From NCBI GenBank assembly GCA_014529385.2, contig CM043969.1, positions 66,891,176 through 66,955,175 on the forward strand: a stretch of DNA of 64,000 bases, written 5' to 3'. Positions 1 through 11,378 of the stretch are shown in pieces (positions within the stretch are counted from its first letter, which is position 1; every line of letters starts with the position of its first letter). Position numbers and translations under genes: made by a program. The notes beneath the pieces are model-generated. The model was given only the letters and a program-made list of their open reading frames with translations. It was not told the DNA's origin and searched no databases. The DNA comes from Adiantum capillus-veneris (Eukaryota > Streptophyta > Polypodiopsida > Polypodiales > Pteridaceae).

Positions 1-615
1 TGTGTGTGCTACAGGAGCTACGGTGGTCAGAATTGCAAACAGAGAGCAGCAGTGTGTTTCCCACGAGGAGAGCTATGCGTTGATGCTTACATCACGCGCA
101 TTCGCCTGTGTTTTGGTAGATTCACTCACGAGCTACTTTTGGAGTTTCGGTGAGTAACTGTTGTCCGTTTTTGCATTTCAGCATATCCATGCGATCAGAG
201 CGAGTAGAGCTACACATTAGGCACTTTATTTTTTGCAAACGTCGACCTGCAAAAACCGGCCAGACATCCTACGCGTTTTCTGCACGGACGGTATTTGGTA
301 GGTTTTTTTGGTCACGGACCTTAGGGAGAGTGGCCTATTGGTGTTGATAGGATATCCCTCAAGTTTCGTAACATTTTGAGAACGTCTAATGGGCTTTTGG
401 CTTGCGGTAGCATCATAGGAGACTCTCACATTCACAGAACCGATGGCATGTAGATTTGATATCTCTGTAGGAAGTAGTCATTAGTCGGTCGAGTAGAGGT
501 TGACACCCTTTGCTTGCTTCCACGCGCTTGAGGGTCGAGCTCCGTCCTTAGTTGACATCATATGTTAGGTGAGTTCTCGCTATGCTGACGTCCGTCGCGG
601 AATATCCGTCCAACA
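1..615 (+). mobile_element. LTR of Tat-like element (left end outside window)
   Basis: The reverse complement of this stretch aligns along its length with the two LTRs at 17009-17940 and 35424-36355: the outer 'TGTTGGACGGATA' end, the 'GCGAGAACTCACCT' block and the 'GGAAGCAAGCA' block are all present. The copy ends in CCGTCCAACA at 615, so on the plus strand it reads in the coding direction of the family. The sequence after 615 is not a tRNA-Asp primer site, so this is a 3' LTR or a solo LTR, not a 5' LTR. About 317 bp of a 932-bp LTR would lie left of the window. It is clearly more diverged than the two LTRs at 17-36 kb are from each other. Confidence 0.88.
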
Positions 616-864
616 TATGCACAATAGATGCGGGATTAAGAGAATATTGGAGAGAATTGCAACAAGCATGAATTAAATTGGATATTACCGAGATTAGGCT
701 GAATTCCTCTCAAAATTCTGATGCAATGGACTCCTGGAGACGAGAAACGGGCAACACTTTCCTCCTTAGCTCTTCTTCCAAAGACTATGTCTGCCGGCAG
801 CACCTCCCCAAGGTGTGTGTGTGTGTGTAGGAGTGTGTGTGTGTACTTAGTGTGTATGTGAGCA

Positions 865-902
<38 letters not shown>

Positions 903-1859
903 CACACTCTTATATAGGCTCTCCCAAGCTGAAAATCGAACCAGGCTGCTAAATACATCTGAGGGAGTACTCACCTCATGCAAGGCAAGTTAGTTACATG
1001 CTTACCAAGTGTCCAGTTAACTTAGTCTAACTAACTCTCACTCTCTCTCTCTCTCTCTCAAGCATGGAAAGTCTCCCACAAGCCCCTAGAGGTGTGAGGG
1101 CACCCCCTAGCTGCTAAAGCAAGCTCCCAGTGGCCTGGGACCTATTCCCACACAGCCCTCGAGCCTCGATGCTCCCCGCACAGCCTTAGGAAATTTTGAC
1201 TTTTAGGCTAAAACAGGCGATACGAATCGGAATTTGATGTTGTAAATTGCTATACTAAGCTCTAACTAAGGTGTACCTGTCCGAGTACCTACCATATTTA
1301 GCAGCCCTCGGTGTCCGAAAATGCATTTTTTTCAAATTCGGGATACGGGTACAGTTTTTCGAGACGGTTAAAACTAGACGGGTCGGGTGACCAAAAACTT
1401 ACTATTTTTGGAAAATTTCCACCAAAAATTATTTTAATTCACTTTTGGAAGCTTTATGACATTCTAAACATCATGGCACTGACAGAATTTGGAAAATTGC
1501 TAAAAATAGTAACTTTTTCCATTATGTTTATCCCATGGTACAATGGTGCTCTTTTTGGTCGGGGTCAGAGACCTTATAATCTCCCCAACGTGAAAAATTT
1601 GAGATGTCCTCATCTGAAGAATACATATGGATAAACTCTATGCTAACTACTTACGTACATATATCCTTTGTCTAAAGTAAAGATATCCTTTGATAATAGA
1701 ATAGTCTTTAGATTTATGCGTCTTATTCTGCTGAACTTTGATGAGATCCTGGTGCTTGAATTATTGCTCACTAGGATTAGCAGTTGCACCATACAGAGCT
1801 GCTCTCTCATCAGCTTCGTCACCCACAATTGGTTGTCTCACTGCGGCATTAACGAAAAC
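616..1859. other. Intergenic, low-complexity stretch without a gene
   Basis: It contains GT-rich runs (813-900, interrupted) and a short (CT)n run at 1039-1059. The ORFs here are microsatellite translations or short AT-rich frames without recognisable domains. I see no gene. Confidence 0.6.
813..900. repeat. (GT)n microsatellite, interrupted
   Basis: Runs of GT at 813-828, 832-844 and 869-900, separated by short non-repeat spacers. Confidence 0.95.
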
Positions 1860-2711
1860 TCAGCTTCCTTGTCCTATGTTTCCTCTTCCTCGGCGTCCTC
1901 TTCCGTTTGGTTGACCTCGCCCGTTGACGTTCAGAGGTACATTATTAGCACCGGATGTTTGGGAAATCCTTTTTGGACATCGACTTTTGTAATTTCCATA
2001 CTCCTGGCACTCAAAGCATCTTATATTGGGAAACTCGGTAGCTGCCGTAGTAGCTACTACCGGACGATGGTCATATGCAGGGTTGATTGGTCTGTTCCTC
2101 CAGTTGTCTGGCCTGGCCCTCTTTGACAAATAGTATTGACTATCTTGGGTAGTCCTCTGAATCTCTTTAGCTAACGGTTTGGCCCTTAGCAAGGCATCTT
2201 GCAGAGTTGGTGACCTGAGAGCTTCTAGTCGGTTGTTCAAGGGGTCGATGAGTCCTTGGCAAAACCGTGCCACTTGCTGTTCCAATGTCATCCTAGGAGC
2301 ATACCTCTGAAGTCTGATGAACTTCGAGTAGTATTCTTCGACGGAAGAAGTCAGCAGTCGAAGTGAGAAAAAATCATTCATCTTCAAGGCTTTGTGAGCG
2401 GGTGGTAAGTATCGCTCCATCACAACAGCCTTGATGTCTTCCCATGACTGGGAAGATCCCTTGATATCCAAGTCCCTGCAATGTTGTTTCCACCAGATCT
2501 TGGCATTGCCAGACAAGAGGAACATCGCAAGCATGGTTTGGTTCTCGGGTTGAGTTCCCGTAGCTTCGAAATAGTCGTCCATTGCTTCCATCCATAATTC
2601 TGCATCTCTCTCCACATTAACCCCTTCGCCTTTAAAGGTTGGAGGCTGAGCTTGCTTAAGGAGAATCTTTTTCTCCTGAATGGAGGTATATAGCGTAGTA
2701 GACGGTACCTA
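1860..2711 (-). pseudogene. gag: Ty3/gypsy Gag fragment with degenerate zinc knuckle
   Basis: The open frame on the minus strand gives a typical retrotransposon Gag: a PPTFKGE entry motif, 'WMEAMDDYFEATG', a 'KIWWKQH' core, then the helical region ending in an arginine-rich tail. Near the C-terminus is one zinc knuckle, C-x2-C-x4-N-x4-C, in which the histidine expected at position 3 is Asn, so it is probably unable to bind zinc. A Gly/Arg-rich tail (GRGQPNGRGRRGRG) follows. No protease or RT follows to the left, so the element is truncated. The frame is open upstream to about 2711, where a stop (TAG) blocks it; the true start is not obvious. The PBS and LTR start lie upstream at 3201-3216. 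Confidence 0.85.
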
Positions 2712-3200
2712 TTCAATGGTAAAAAACTCATTACTATAGCACTCTTCTCAAATGAACCTAGGCTTTTCCATACTCAAGAAGAAATTTAACTTTTTGGACT
2801 TAACCATCCTACTTAATCTGTACAGCTATCACAAAGGATTTAATTATTCCACCATTAGTTTAAATTCCAATGAATACATCCAAAATTGTTCGATAAATAA
2901 TGGTAAAAACTTTACTCGAGAGATTTGATCCATACTTATAACTTTATGTGCATCAACAGGCTACCTGCCCGCAGCACTAGTCGCACCAACGACTTCTCAA
3001 AAAACATCATGTGGAACCCACTGAATTCCAACAAGCTCAACGAGTAAAACTCTTTAACATCACTCAGGAGACAATCCACTAGACAAATCCAATGTCATTA
3101 TTCTGGGAAACATCATGCTCAAGCTTTGAGTACAAGCTATCCTACTATCCCTTTTTTTTTTAAATTTCAAACAACATCATTTTCCAGTTCGTAAACCTAT

Positions 3201-3213
3201 AACTCTGCTACCA
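3201..3213 (-). promoter_or_regulatory. Primer binding site (tRNA-iMet type) of the gag element
   Basis: On the minus strand the sequence reads TGGTAGCAGAGTT, one base from the common plant tRNA-iMet PBS TGGTATCAGAG. It lies 2 bp inside a TG-starting LTR edge at 3216, which is the normal arrangement. Confidence 0.7.
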
Positions 3214-3215
3214 GG

Positions 3216-4000
3216 TGTGAGGTCCCCACCCCATCGTCTCAAACGACGGATTTGATGGTAAACCATGTGGCCAATAGATCTACAGCGGAAGCAAACAAAG
3301 TGGTTTATGGTTCATCTAGCGGACGATCTCTCATCACAAAATGAATCGAGTTCAAGCCTACCAGCATCGAGATCTAGTTCCACCCCGCAGGGGAAGCGTG
3401 ATTAACTTATCTAGCGATCCTAAGACCCACCTTCCAAGAGGAGAGAAGTCCCGAGTGCCTTCTTCCCCATGTTTCAGAGGCACGTACACTTGAGACCTTA
3501 CCACTCTAGGGGCAATGAGTAATACTAACATTCTTATTGCACTTATGGGGACGGAGAGATCCCGACTAATCAGGACCACCCTTCTCATAGACATTGGCAA
3601 CCCGAGCCAAGCCCCCACTTTCCACCCCATACTCACACTTCCTTTGTTACCTAATTACTACCACAATGGTTGTTCAACATATAATTTCTTTGTTTATTTT
3701 TCCGATTCACAAGTTCTTTAATTCAACCCTTCAACCAGTATTGCAAAGCGGTACCAAGACAGTAATTCTAGTAAAAATTCACTCAAAAACTCATTCATTT
3801 AAAGTTCCAATGTTCTGGGGGTACAACATCCCTCTCCCTGCGAGAGTTTACTCCTCCCGTTGTCTCCTAGTTGTCCATACAACTAGGTTGTCCACCGCTT
3901 AACCAGCAGTAGTGGACTTCCACCGCTTAACCAGCAGTCGTGGATATCCACCGCTTAATCAGTAGCCGTGTATTCAAGAGCCCTTAACCAAGAACTCTAG
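3216..4000 (-). mobile_element. 5' LTR of the gag element (outer end unresolved)
   Basis: It begins (plus-strand reading) TGTGAGGTCCCC next to the PBS. The right-hand limit cannot be fixed because no second LTR copy is in the window; it lies somewhere before the unrelated reading frame at 4262. A three-copy 28-bp tandem repeat (3893-3976) falls inside or just outside it. Confidence 0.5.
3893..3976. repeat. 28-bp tandem repeat, three copies
   Basis: Three consecutive copies beginning CACCGCTTAA at 3893, 3921 and 3949, with a few substitutions between copies. Confidence 0.9.
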
Positions 4001-4261
4001 CTCCTGCGAATAACTTTGCGAGCTGTCCCTTGTGATCAAGAGGGGGTTCGGACTAGATCAACATTGGAATAGAAAATGAACTAGCTGAGCTAAATTTTCC
4101 CTAGCAAACATTCTTTCCTAGATCAAACAGTATATCCAACAATCATTCTTTACTACTTGAAAATTAATATACATTTCAATTCAAATGCCGTGATCTCTCT
4201 TGGATTTCTCCTACTTGTTTAGGGATATGTTCTTTCCTAACTTATCGGATACAATGTTAAC

Positions 4262-4434
4262 TTAAACAAAACTTGAATTAAAAATGTGACCTACCTCCAC
4301 AATTTCCTCGTCATTGCTCCGTGAGTTGGCCGGTACTTGGTCGACCATGGGAGCCTTTCCCTTTCCATTCGTGTTGCTTGTCCCAGCCTTGCGGTCATGG
4401 GAATCACCGAAACGAGTTCTCTTTACTGGGGCCA
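4262..4434 (-). CDS. Short basic ORF in leader of older Tat-like element
   Basis: A minus-strand ATG in good context (AAAATGGCC) starts MAPVKRTRFGDSHDRKAG and runs 57 codons to a stop. The first 45 residues look like coding sequence (Lys/Arg/Ser-rich then acidic). A possible splice donor (GAG|GTAGGTCAC) near 4290 suggests this may be a first exon. It lies about 0.9 kb downstream of the PBS at 5357 in element direction, where an extra N-terminal ORF or the start of Gag would be expected. I do not recognise a domain. Confidence 0.35.
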
Positions 4435-4783
4435 TTTTATACTCACTACTTAAATTGACAACTTGAAAAAAAAAAGAACTAATATTCGAGAGCAACATAC
4501 GACCAAAATGACAGATTAGTTTCAATAAGCAAATCCCTTTATACGAGAGGTTTGGTTACTTCAAGACATAGAGATTTCTGATAGCATCTTACTTGTTCTA
4601 TGGGAATTGGCCCTAAGGTTAATTATTTGGCCTAGATAGTTAAGAATTTCAAGTTTCTTCTCAATCTATTTACTAGAGATGAATTTGGCATGCTTAATCA
4701 CTTCCTAATGCAAGTAGAGGTTTGCAGTTTTACCGTATGCATAGGTGAGAGGGTTTCTCCCTTCGTAGTGATTAATAATGGAT

Positions 4784-4903
4784 TAATTTCACTAATTACA
4801 TCCTAATTCATGAGGTAATCGATTCTAATTTAGTTGTTAGAGATAATTTCACTAATTACATCCTAATTTATGAGCTAATTGATTCTAATTGACTCTCTAG
4901 TTG
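4784..4903. repeat. 60-bp tandem duplication
   Basis: Two adjacent 60-bp copies starting TAATTTCACTAATTACATCC at 4784 and 4844. Confidence 0.9.
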
Positions 4904-5356
4904 GATTCAGTGGTTGACAGCCTTCTGGTGCTATTTCTAGTCGTAGATCTGAAATTCTACAACTTCACATAAATAACTCACAATTGATTCTTTTGGATAG
5001 AGCAATGTTCTGAAATCCTACCTCAGATTCTACTTACCCTACTCTTAGATTCTACTACAATGGGGTTGTGGAAAGTATCCACAAACACTCATTTTCTGTT
5101 TTTTATGGTTTTTTGAGCCTTGGTATTAAGACTTGTCTCGTCCATCGATCATTCTCAAAATCCCAATCTAATCCTCCAATCCTAAAAGGTATTTAGCAAG
5201 TACAACCTACTTCCAAGCTACCTCTACACAACAAAAGATGACAATCTTAAACTATACGGTTTTAATAAGAAGTTTTGACTCTAGGTGATCCTAGAGGAAG
5301 TTAAAGGATAACTTCACAAGACGCTCGTGTTTTTCCTTAGTTTAGGTCTCTTCGAT

Positions 5357-5374
5357 ACTTGGCAGCGGTGCCAA
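5357..5374 (-). promoter_or_regulatory. Degenerate tRNA-Asp-type PBS of an older Tat-like element
   Basis: On the minus strand it reads TTTGGCACCGCTGCCAAG, a decayed form of the PBS of the large element at 35405-35422. It touches the LTR edge at 5376. Confidence 0.75.
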
Positions 5375-5375
5375 A

Positions 5376-5796
5376 TGTGGAACGGGTGTCTAACCTCACT
5401 TCTATCTTATTGCAGACATAGCGAGAACCATGAATGTAATTGTCAATCAACGGGACGAAGCTGACTCGTATTAGTGTATAGAGGTTAGAAGAGGTTGTCA
5501 ATCTCTTGGGAAACAACAAACAACTCGCATATAACTCAAGCTACACTCAAATGACTGAAATCACCAAAAGCTAATAGCTCATCGGCAAACAAATCACATC
5601 CGTTACAACATCAAACAACATCCAAACGTTACAAAACTTCTAAGACATGTTTATAAGACCTAAGCATACATGCTTATAGTCTCAAATCTCACTTTAGGTC
5701 AAGTGCAAAGATCACGATTATTAATAGTATTGAGTTTTTGACCTAGTCATTTTTGACCCAGAATGCATCTAAATACTTAGCAATGATGCCCCAATA
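5376..5796 (-). mobile_element. LTR of an older, diverged Tat-like family
   Basis: Read on the minus strand this about 421-bp segment aligns with 38401-38815 (plus): the start 'GGGGCATCATTGCTAAG', 'GCATTCTGGG', 'GAGATTGACAACCTCT' and the 'CAATAAGATAG' block before the end all correspond. A similar layout can be seen in the 932-bp LTR family, so the two families are related. Only this one LTR, the PBS and perhaps the ORF at 4262 remain of the element. Confidence 0.8.
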
Positions 5797-6560
5797 CCCC
5801 GCCTATACTTAGTTTTTTATTTTAAAGCTTCAATTATTACTTATGATGAAATTAGGCCGTGGGTCAGCAATGCCAAAAGCTACGGATTACCATGAAATGC
5901 TTACGTCAATGCGTAGAGCTCTTACATGCGGTTGCAATGCAACAGACGCGACTGCAATGTGACAACCGGGGAGGGAGTATGAAGAGCGAGAAGGAGAGAA
6001 GTGACCGGCGATTAGCTCATGCTGTGTTTCTATTATCCAAAAAAACTTTTGAAAAACTTACAAAAATTGGCTTTAATACCTTAGCCAAGGTTTTTGTGGT
6101 CAAAACTAATAATCTGGGAGCTCTAACTAAAGACAGGTTGATACAATCTGGAAGCTTGTAGCCCTGGCCATCAATTACAATGTTTATCTACTAGAAAGTA
6201 AGAGTAACAATATTCTCGATTCATCAAAATAATAAATGTTTTTACAATGAAAGCTCCGAAAAATGATATCCAAGTTAGCTTGCTGCTAATAAAAACAATG
6301 TATGTCATATAAACCACATGTACAGATAAGTATACCCCTACTCATTTTTTCATGCTCATATCTACACACATAAACATGAAGACCTTGCTCATCTAGAGAC
6401 TCACTTCTTATTCTGATGTGTATGTAATTGGAATAATTCTTCATTTTGACTAAATTGTACAAAAATGATTCAAATATAGAAATATCTTTGTGTACATATC
6501 ATTTTATTGTTAAGAGACATCTATCTTTTGAACATGGTGTCCTTTTGTGTCAAAATAATT

Positions 6561-6563
<3 letters not shown>

Positions 6564-6649
<86 letters not shown>
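6564..6649. repeat. (CT)n(CA)n compound microsatellite
   Basis: (TC)n to 6593 followed by (AC)n to 6649. Confidence 0.97.
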
Positions 6650-6652
<3 letters not shown>

Positions 6653-6918
6653 CCATACATAGACATGTACACACCCACACATGTGCACATGGAAATATAT
6701 GTACGCACAAATGTAATCATACAAAAGCATATTTACTCATTAGGAAAATATACAAGCCTAAAGAAACAAATATGCATGCACAAAATTTTGCACACGCATG
6801 TGTGTAGCTATAAGTAGGTACTAGACACAAACACTCAAGAATGCAAAGAGATGTGTGTATATCCACACACATGCACACTCATGTGTATGCACATGCACAC
6901 ACGCGTGCGCGTGCGCGT

Positions 6919-6990
<72 letters not shown>
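6919..6990. repeat. (CA)n microsatellite
   Basis: Uninterrupted CA run preceded by a GC/GT-alternating purine-pyrimidine tract at 6901-6918. Confidence 0.97.
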
Positions 6991-6994
<4 letters not shown>

Positions 6995-7703
6995 CTAATG
7001 GGAACAACCCTAAACTCACACTCCCTAAACTTGTGGGAACACCCCCATACGCATAAGGATCTTGAGAATTCTATAAGAAATTTTTTTTTGCTAAGAAACG
7101 AGGCGAAGGAATCTTTGAAAATAATGATAGGTCCCTTTCAATCTTCCACATACGGAAAAAAGCCAAGGGTATTTCATCAGTATGAACCATCATCGCATCT
7201 TCCCAAGGGAGATAGGACGCATATCAAGCCCGATTCTTCACCTTTTCTAGAGATTTTTTTCAAGAAAGTCCACCATGATGCCTCAATCACTTATATGGAG
7301 GGAGCCATGCAAAGGATGTGTGCATTTTATAAAGGTTGTGAGTAGGGATATCAATACTTATTATAGGGTTATTGAAAGGTAGTGGGACCATACCACCTCA
7401 CCCTCACCTCATGGAACATGCTTAAACTTGGCATAAGGGAAATTAGTAACAAGTGGATAGTGTCTCTGATGCCTGCCTTTCATACCTAAAAGACAAACTA
7501 TTTTGTATGATGGTGGTAGGTAACCAATTATACCCTTTCTTTATGGCACGTTTTTTGGAAGAAAGGTTGTCACAATGAATGTCTCACTCTGGAAGAAAGG
7601 CTTCTCAATCTTTTCATCTTCAATTCTGAGTTTAAATTTGTGTCTTCAATATTTTATGGCATATGCAAAAGGGTTTTTGGGTGATTTGTCTGATGTACAC
7701 CGT

Positions 7704-7805
<102 letters not shown>

Positions 7806-8076
7806 GCTAGTTATAGCGTGTTGCTATCTCCTTGGTATTATTAGCTGGGGACTGTTGGCCTTGGAAACCTTTGGTGAATTAAGGGCTCGAATTCACTTGG
7901 TGATTTTTTGACAAGGTATCATTAGGTGGTACCTTACTAGTACCTAACTCTTAGTAATTAAATGGGTTATGAAGTTAGGTGACTTGCCTTGCTCTGTTTA
8001 TTCTGGCACTTTTTGCGTTTTTCACGATGGCTCGCCCCTTGGAAGATCTGCGCCATGGAACTCTCTAAGTGCTCTC

Positions 8077-8079
<3 letters not shown>

Positions 8080-8114
<35 letters not shown>
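8080..8114. repeat. (CT)n upstream of the element promoter, copy A
   Basis: (TC)n about 170 bp before a TATA box; copy B has a longer (TC)n in the same place. Confidence 0.95.
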
Positions 8115-8117
<3 letters not shown>

Positions 8118-8281
8118 ATACATGGTGGCACTGCTGTATATTCTCCCTATTGAAGCTGGGCCCGCCATATTGCTACGATGGATGGTGGCCATTGCACAAG
8201 GTGGCGCTGCTGTATCCTCTCCCACTTGAAACTGGGTCCACCATGCATATGTGAAGGAATATGGCCATTGGCTCCAAACCC

Positions 8282-8288
8282 TATAAAT
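8282..8288 (+). promoter_or_regulatory. Candidate TATA box, copy A
   Basis: TATAAAT in CCCTATAAATG, 129 bp upstream of the first ATG (8411). Copy B has CCCTATAAAGG at the same place, so the motif is shared by the two diverged copies. Confidence 0.5.
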
Positions 8289-8410
8289 GTGAGCTTCTAT
8301 GCTCACTTAGCATTGGTACTGTGGGCTTCCGAGGTGCGTGTGTGTTCTTGTGTACATTGGGATTGTGAGGGTTTTACCCGCATAGTGTGTAGCGTTAAGT
8401 AGTCGGCTAT

Positions 8411-9640
8411 ATGGCAAAGGGCAAGGATAAGCAGGCTATTGTGGAGTTGGCTGCACTGAATCAATCTCAGGTAATTTATGGCATTGTTATGGACTACTAT
8501 CCGTACTGGTTGGATGTGTTGTGATTCATTTGTTGTTATGGTGATATTCCTTATACATATACCATAATGTATACACGAATGGAAACTTCTATTGAGCCGT
8601 TTATGTCTACGGCACTGGTTGTTTACTCGCCTTTAGGAATACTTTCAATTTTTGATTGATGTATCATAAGCATGTAGATGTGCACCCGTTTGGTGTCTGC
8701 GGCTTTGGTTTTGTGATTCCCTTTTAAGTGTAGGGATATTTGACAATGCATATATACGGTCCTGTAATAGGCATGTTTTAAAAAAAATATCATTGAATGG
8801 AGGTATCCTCTTGCAATACTGGATGATTGTTGCCTTGAATTTATTTTTTAGTTAAAATAAAATAAAATAAAAATGATTGAAGTTCTTATTAACACTTGGT
8901 GAAGGACCCTATATGGTAGGGTTGACCTACTTGTGGGTGAAAAACAACGACCTGGTATTTTTTTTATAAGCTGCCACAACTATTATTCTAATGTTGATGA
9001 TCTTGTTGGTTTGGTACTGAGCTTACTATTCTTGCTCAAATATAGTCTATGCTGTTTTAGTGTTGTGATCCTTTGTAAAACTGCTCAACTTGGCCAAACA
9101 TAAATTTAAATGGTTGGTTGTGAAACAAGGCTATGACTGATTGTGGAAAAATATGGTTAAGAGTATGGTTATGTAAGGTTGTGGATTATGGTAGATATGG
9201 TTGTAAATAAGCTGCTCATGAGGCTGTAAATGGTTGCTTATTACATCGAGGTTATGGGCCATGGCGGCTCTCTTTCCTAGCTTTTGGAATAAATGTGGAA
9301 CCATGGAATATCCCATCTATATGTTGTATGTTTTTAGAGATTAGCATTCGTACTTACTACCTTACATGTGGTTTTGACTCCGTCTAGGGAGGTATAGGAC
9401 TTACTTACTAACATATTTTTATGTTATAGGTGACTCCAAAGTATAGATTGATTGCACGTAAGCACTGTCCCCACTGACCCTGAAAAAATAGCGGCAATTA
9501 ATGCCAAACTTTGTAAAGTCAAGAAACAGGTATACGTGGCCCACTTTGAGGCTAAATTGCGTCATAAAACTCGTCTCCGGCCTTATCTCATGAGAGCTTG
9601 CAAAGCAAAAGGGACTCTAAAATGTTTTTGTCCCTTGTAA
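8411..9640 (+). pseudogene. 5' exons of the Penelope-like ORF, copy A
   Basis: Exon 1 (8411-8470) reads MAKGKDKQAIVELAALNQSQ and ends at a CAG|GTAATT donor. Exon 2 begins at 9430 after TTATAG and continues VTPKYRL, then a Pro-Thr-Asp-Pro-Glu block and a Lys-rich helix (KLCKVKKQ). A 2-base deletion relative to copy B shortly after the acceptor breaks the frame. The intron (8471-9429) is AT/GT-rich with no ORF. A second donor may be CAG|GTATAC near 9529, paired with an acceptor at 10249. The small basic N-terminal region has no catalytic motif I recognise. Confidence 0.55.
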
Positions 9641-10249
9641 ATGGAACCATCTCTGAATATATGAGTAGCTTCACCTTTCTTATTATATATCTTCGAAAGC
9701 ATTTTAGTTGGGTGACATCTATAACATGGGGGATACCCATGCATCACGTGCATACGGTGCCAATGCTAACTGAAAGTGGTGCTGTTTCCATGGGTGTAGA
9801 TGATGTTTGCCTTCTCAACTATGGTTTTCAAAGCTCCTTGGCTTGAAGATGGCAGCTTTATATATCTTCAGGCTCTTGATTCTCTTGTATTTGTGTATAA
9901 AGTCCGTTATGTACTATGAATGGGACTTAAACCACCTTTTCATTAACATAGTTTCTAGTGTCTTTTGTAATTTGAAAGGATTCTTTGGTGTTTATGTTAT
10001 ATTGTTACTGGAACACACAAACACCTAGCACCAAGAGTAGTACTGATACTATTCAAAGACCTAGTTACTATATTCTATCTCTCGGTTTCTGTCCTAGATA
10101 ATTTTACCTAGGATTGATGCCTGTGGGATGTGGCTCTCTTCACACGACCCTTATATGTTCTCCTGGTTGATTGAAGATTGAAGAGGCTACCAGTTCTTAT
10201 CATTAGTCATATATGTCTCTAATTAACACAATTTCTTTTGATTATGCAG

Positions 10250-11176
10250 AGATTAGCACTATCTCAAGGGTTAGAGCTTCCTATTGAGCCTCTTTCTAAA
10301 GTCTCGCTTCAAGTGCATTCATGACCCTTTGGCATTTGAATTAATAACAGGAGCTTCTACTAATCTAGCAACCTCCTTGGTTCAAACCATGTCGTTTGAT
10401 AAGTGTGTCCATACCCTCACCCACCTTGTCAACAACTTTAAGGAAGGGGTAGCAAATCTCTCCAAATTCATAGAGAACATTCCCTCTCTAACACTTGCTC
10501 ACAAACGAGTCACGCCAAATTCTTTTTTGAAGGTGCTGAACTGAACAATTACTTATGCAAATTATGCGGTCTCACCCTTCATTTTGTTTCAGCTCCTTCC
10601 ATTTTGATACAAATAGTATCCAACAGTCCTTTTTGCAGGGACCCCTTGGCTTTAGATGTTGTCAAAGCCTTTCAGAAAGAAATGTGTTCTCTCAGCGAGA
10701 CCTCGCTAATGGAAATGGTACCTAAATTTTCTCGAGTTTTTCCTTTCTTGCCATCCAAACAAGTTGAAATTGAATCACTTGGTGTGGACCATCACCTTTG
10801 GGCCCTACCCAACAAAGGCTTTTTAGCTCCTATCTCTATCGAGACTTGGGTTTTCTAGCCAATCTTTCGGCATCTTCAATTGAAGAAGCACGACTCAAAG
10901 TATTAAGAGGTGTCCAGTCTTTTGATAAAGGTGACCTTATTAAAGCTCCTGCACTATGCGGTTTCTTGATACAAAGAAATGTGACTCAAACACTTGCTTG
11001 TATGTGCGTACCAAGGGCTTGATGGAGTTCTCCAAAAGTAACAATGAGTACTACACTGAGTCTATTTGGAACATTTACAGAACTTATGTCAAATGCGCTT
11101 GTCAGTTTCTGGACCCTAAGGCTTCTTGTGAATCAAGCATTGTCTGGGTTTATCATGCTATATGGTATGCCCTCAA
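10250..11176 (+). pseudogene. Middle coding region of the Penelope-like element, broken
   Basis: It starts after a strong acceptor (pyrimidine tract then TATGCAG at 10249) with RLALSQGLELPIEPLSK and continues in shifting frames with coding-like segments: 'FELITGASTNLATSLVQTM' (about 10337-10392), 'DPLALDVVKAFQKEMCSL' (about 10639-10692), and a cysteine-containing segment around 10960-11120 (FLDTKKCDSNTCLYVRTKG). At least three frameshifts or stops separate these. In the element layout this is N-terminal to RT. I looked for a GIY-YIG endonuclease (N-terminal in one Penelope clade) and could not see a convincing one. Confidence 0.45.
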
Positions 11177-11378
11177 TGTTGGGGTATAGGCGTCTATGCC
11201 TTGCCCGGCCGCCCAGAGTCTGGGCGCCCACTGACTTGTATACCTTATACATAGCATAAGTGTATAGGGGGCTGCTCACTCTTTGAGTCTCCCCACCCAC
11301 ATCGTGTGTGTCTCCTTCTCTCTCTCTCTCACTCTCCGTCTGTGGTGCTCCCCGATCCCCTTCACTTGGTATCAGAGC
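11177..11378 (+). mobile_element. Short LTR-like end with tRNA-iMet PBS
   Basis: A segment TGTTGGGG to CTTCA (11177-11364, 188 bp) is followed after 2 bp by TGGTATCAGAGC (11367-11378), an exact plant tRNA-iMet primer site. This is the 5' end of a Copia-like or miniature (TRIM-like) LTR element inserted in the Penelope-like element. I do not find a second LTR downstream, so it is a 5' fragment or the 3' end is too decayed to see. Confidence 0.6.

Noticed and set aside
6446-7056. ORFs of HT or CV repeats (also at 636-983, 7575-7911, 14613-14843, 41171-41417, 56030-56302)
   Set aside because: They are translations of (CA)n, (GT)n, (CT)n or (GA)n microsatellites and have no other coding sign.
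6991-7345. Coding-like frame after the (CA)n (NEAKESLKIMIGPF...)
   Set aside because: Composition is plausible but no domain, start or splice evidence; too little to call.
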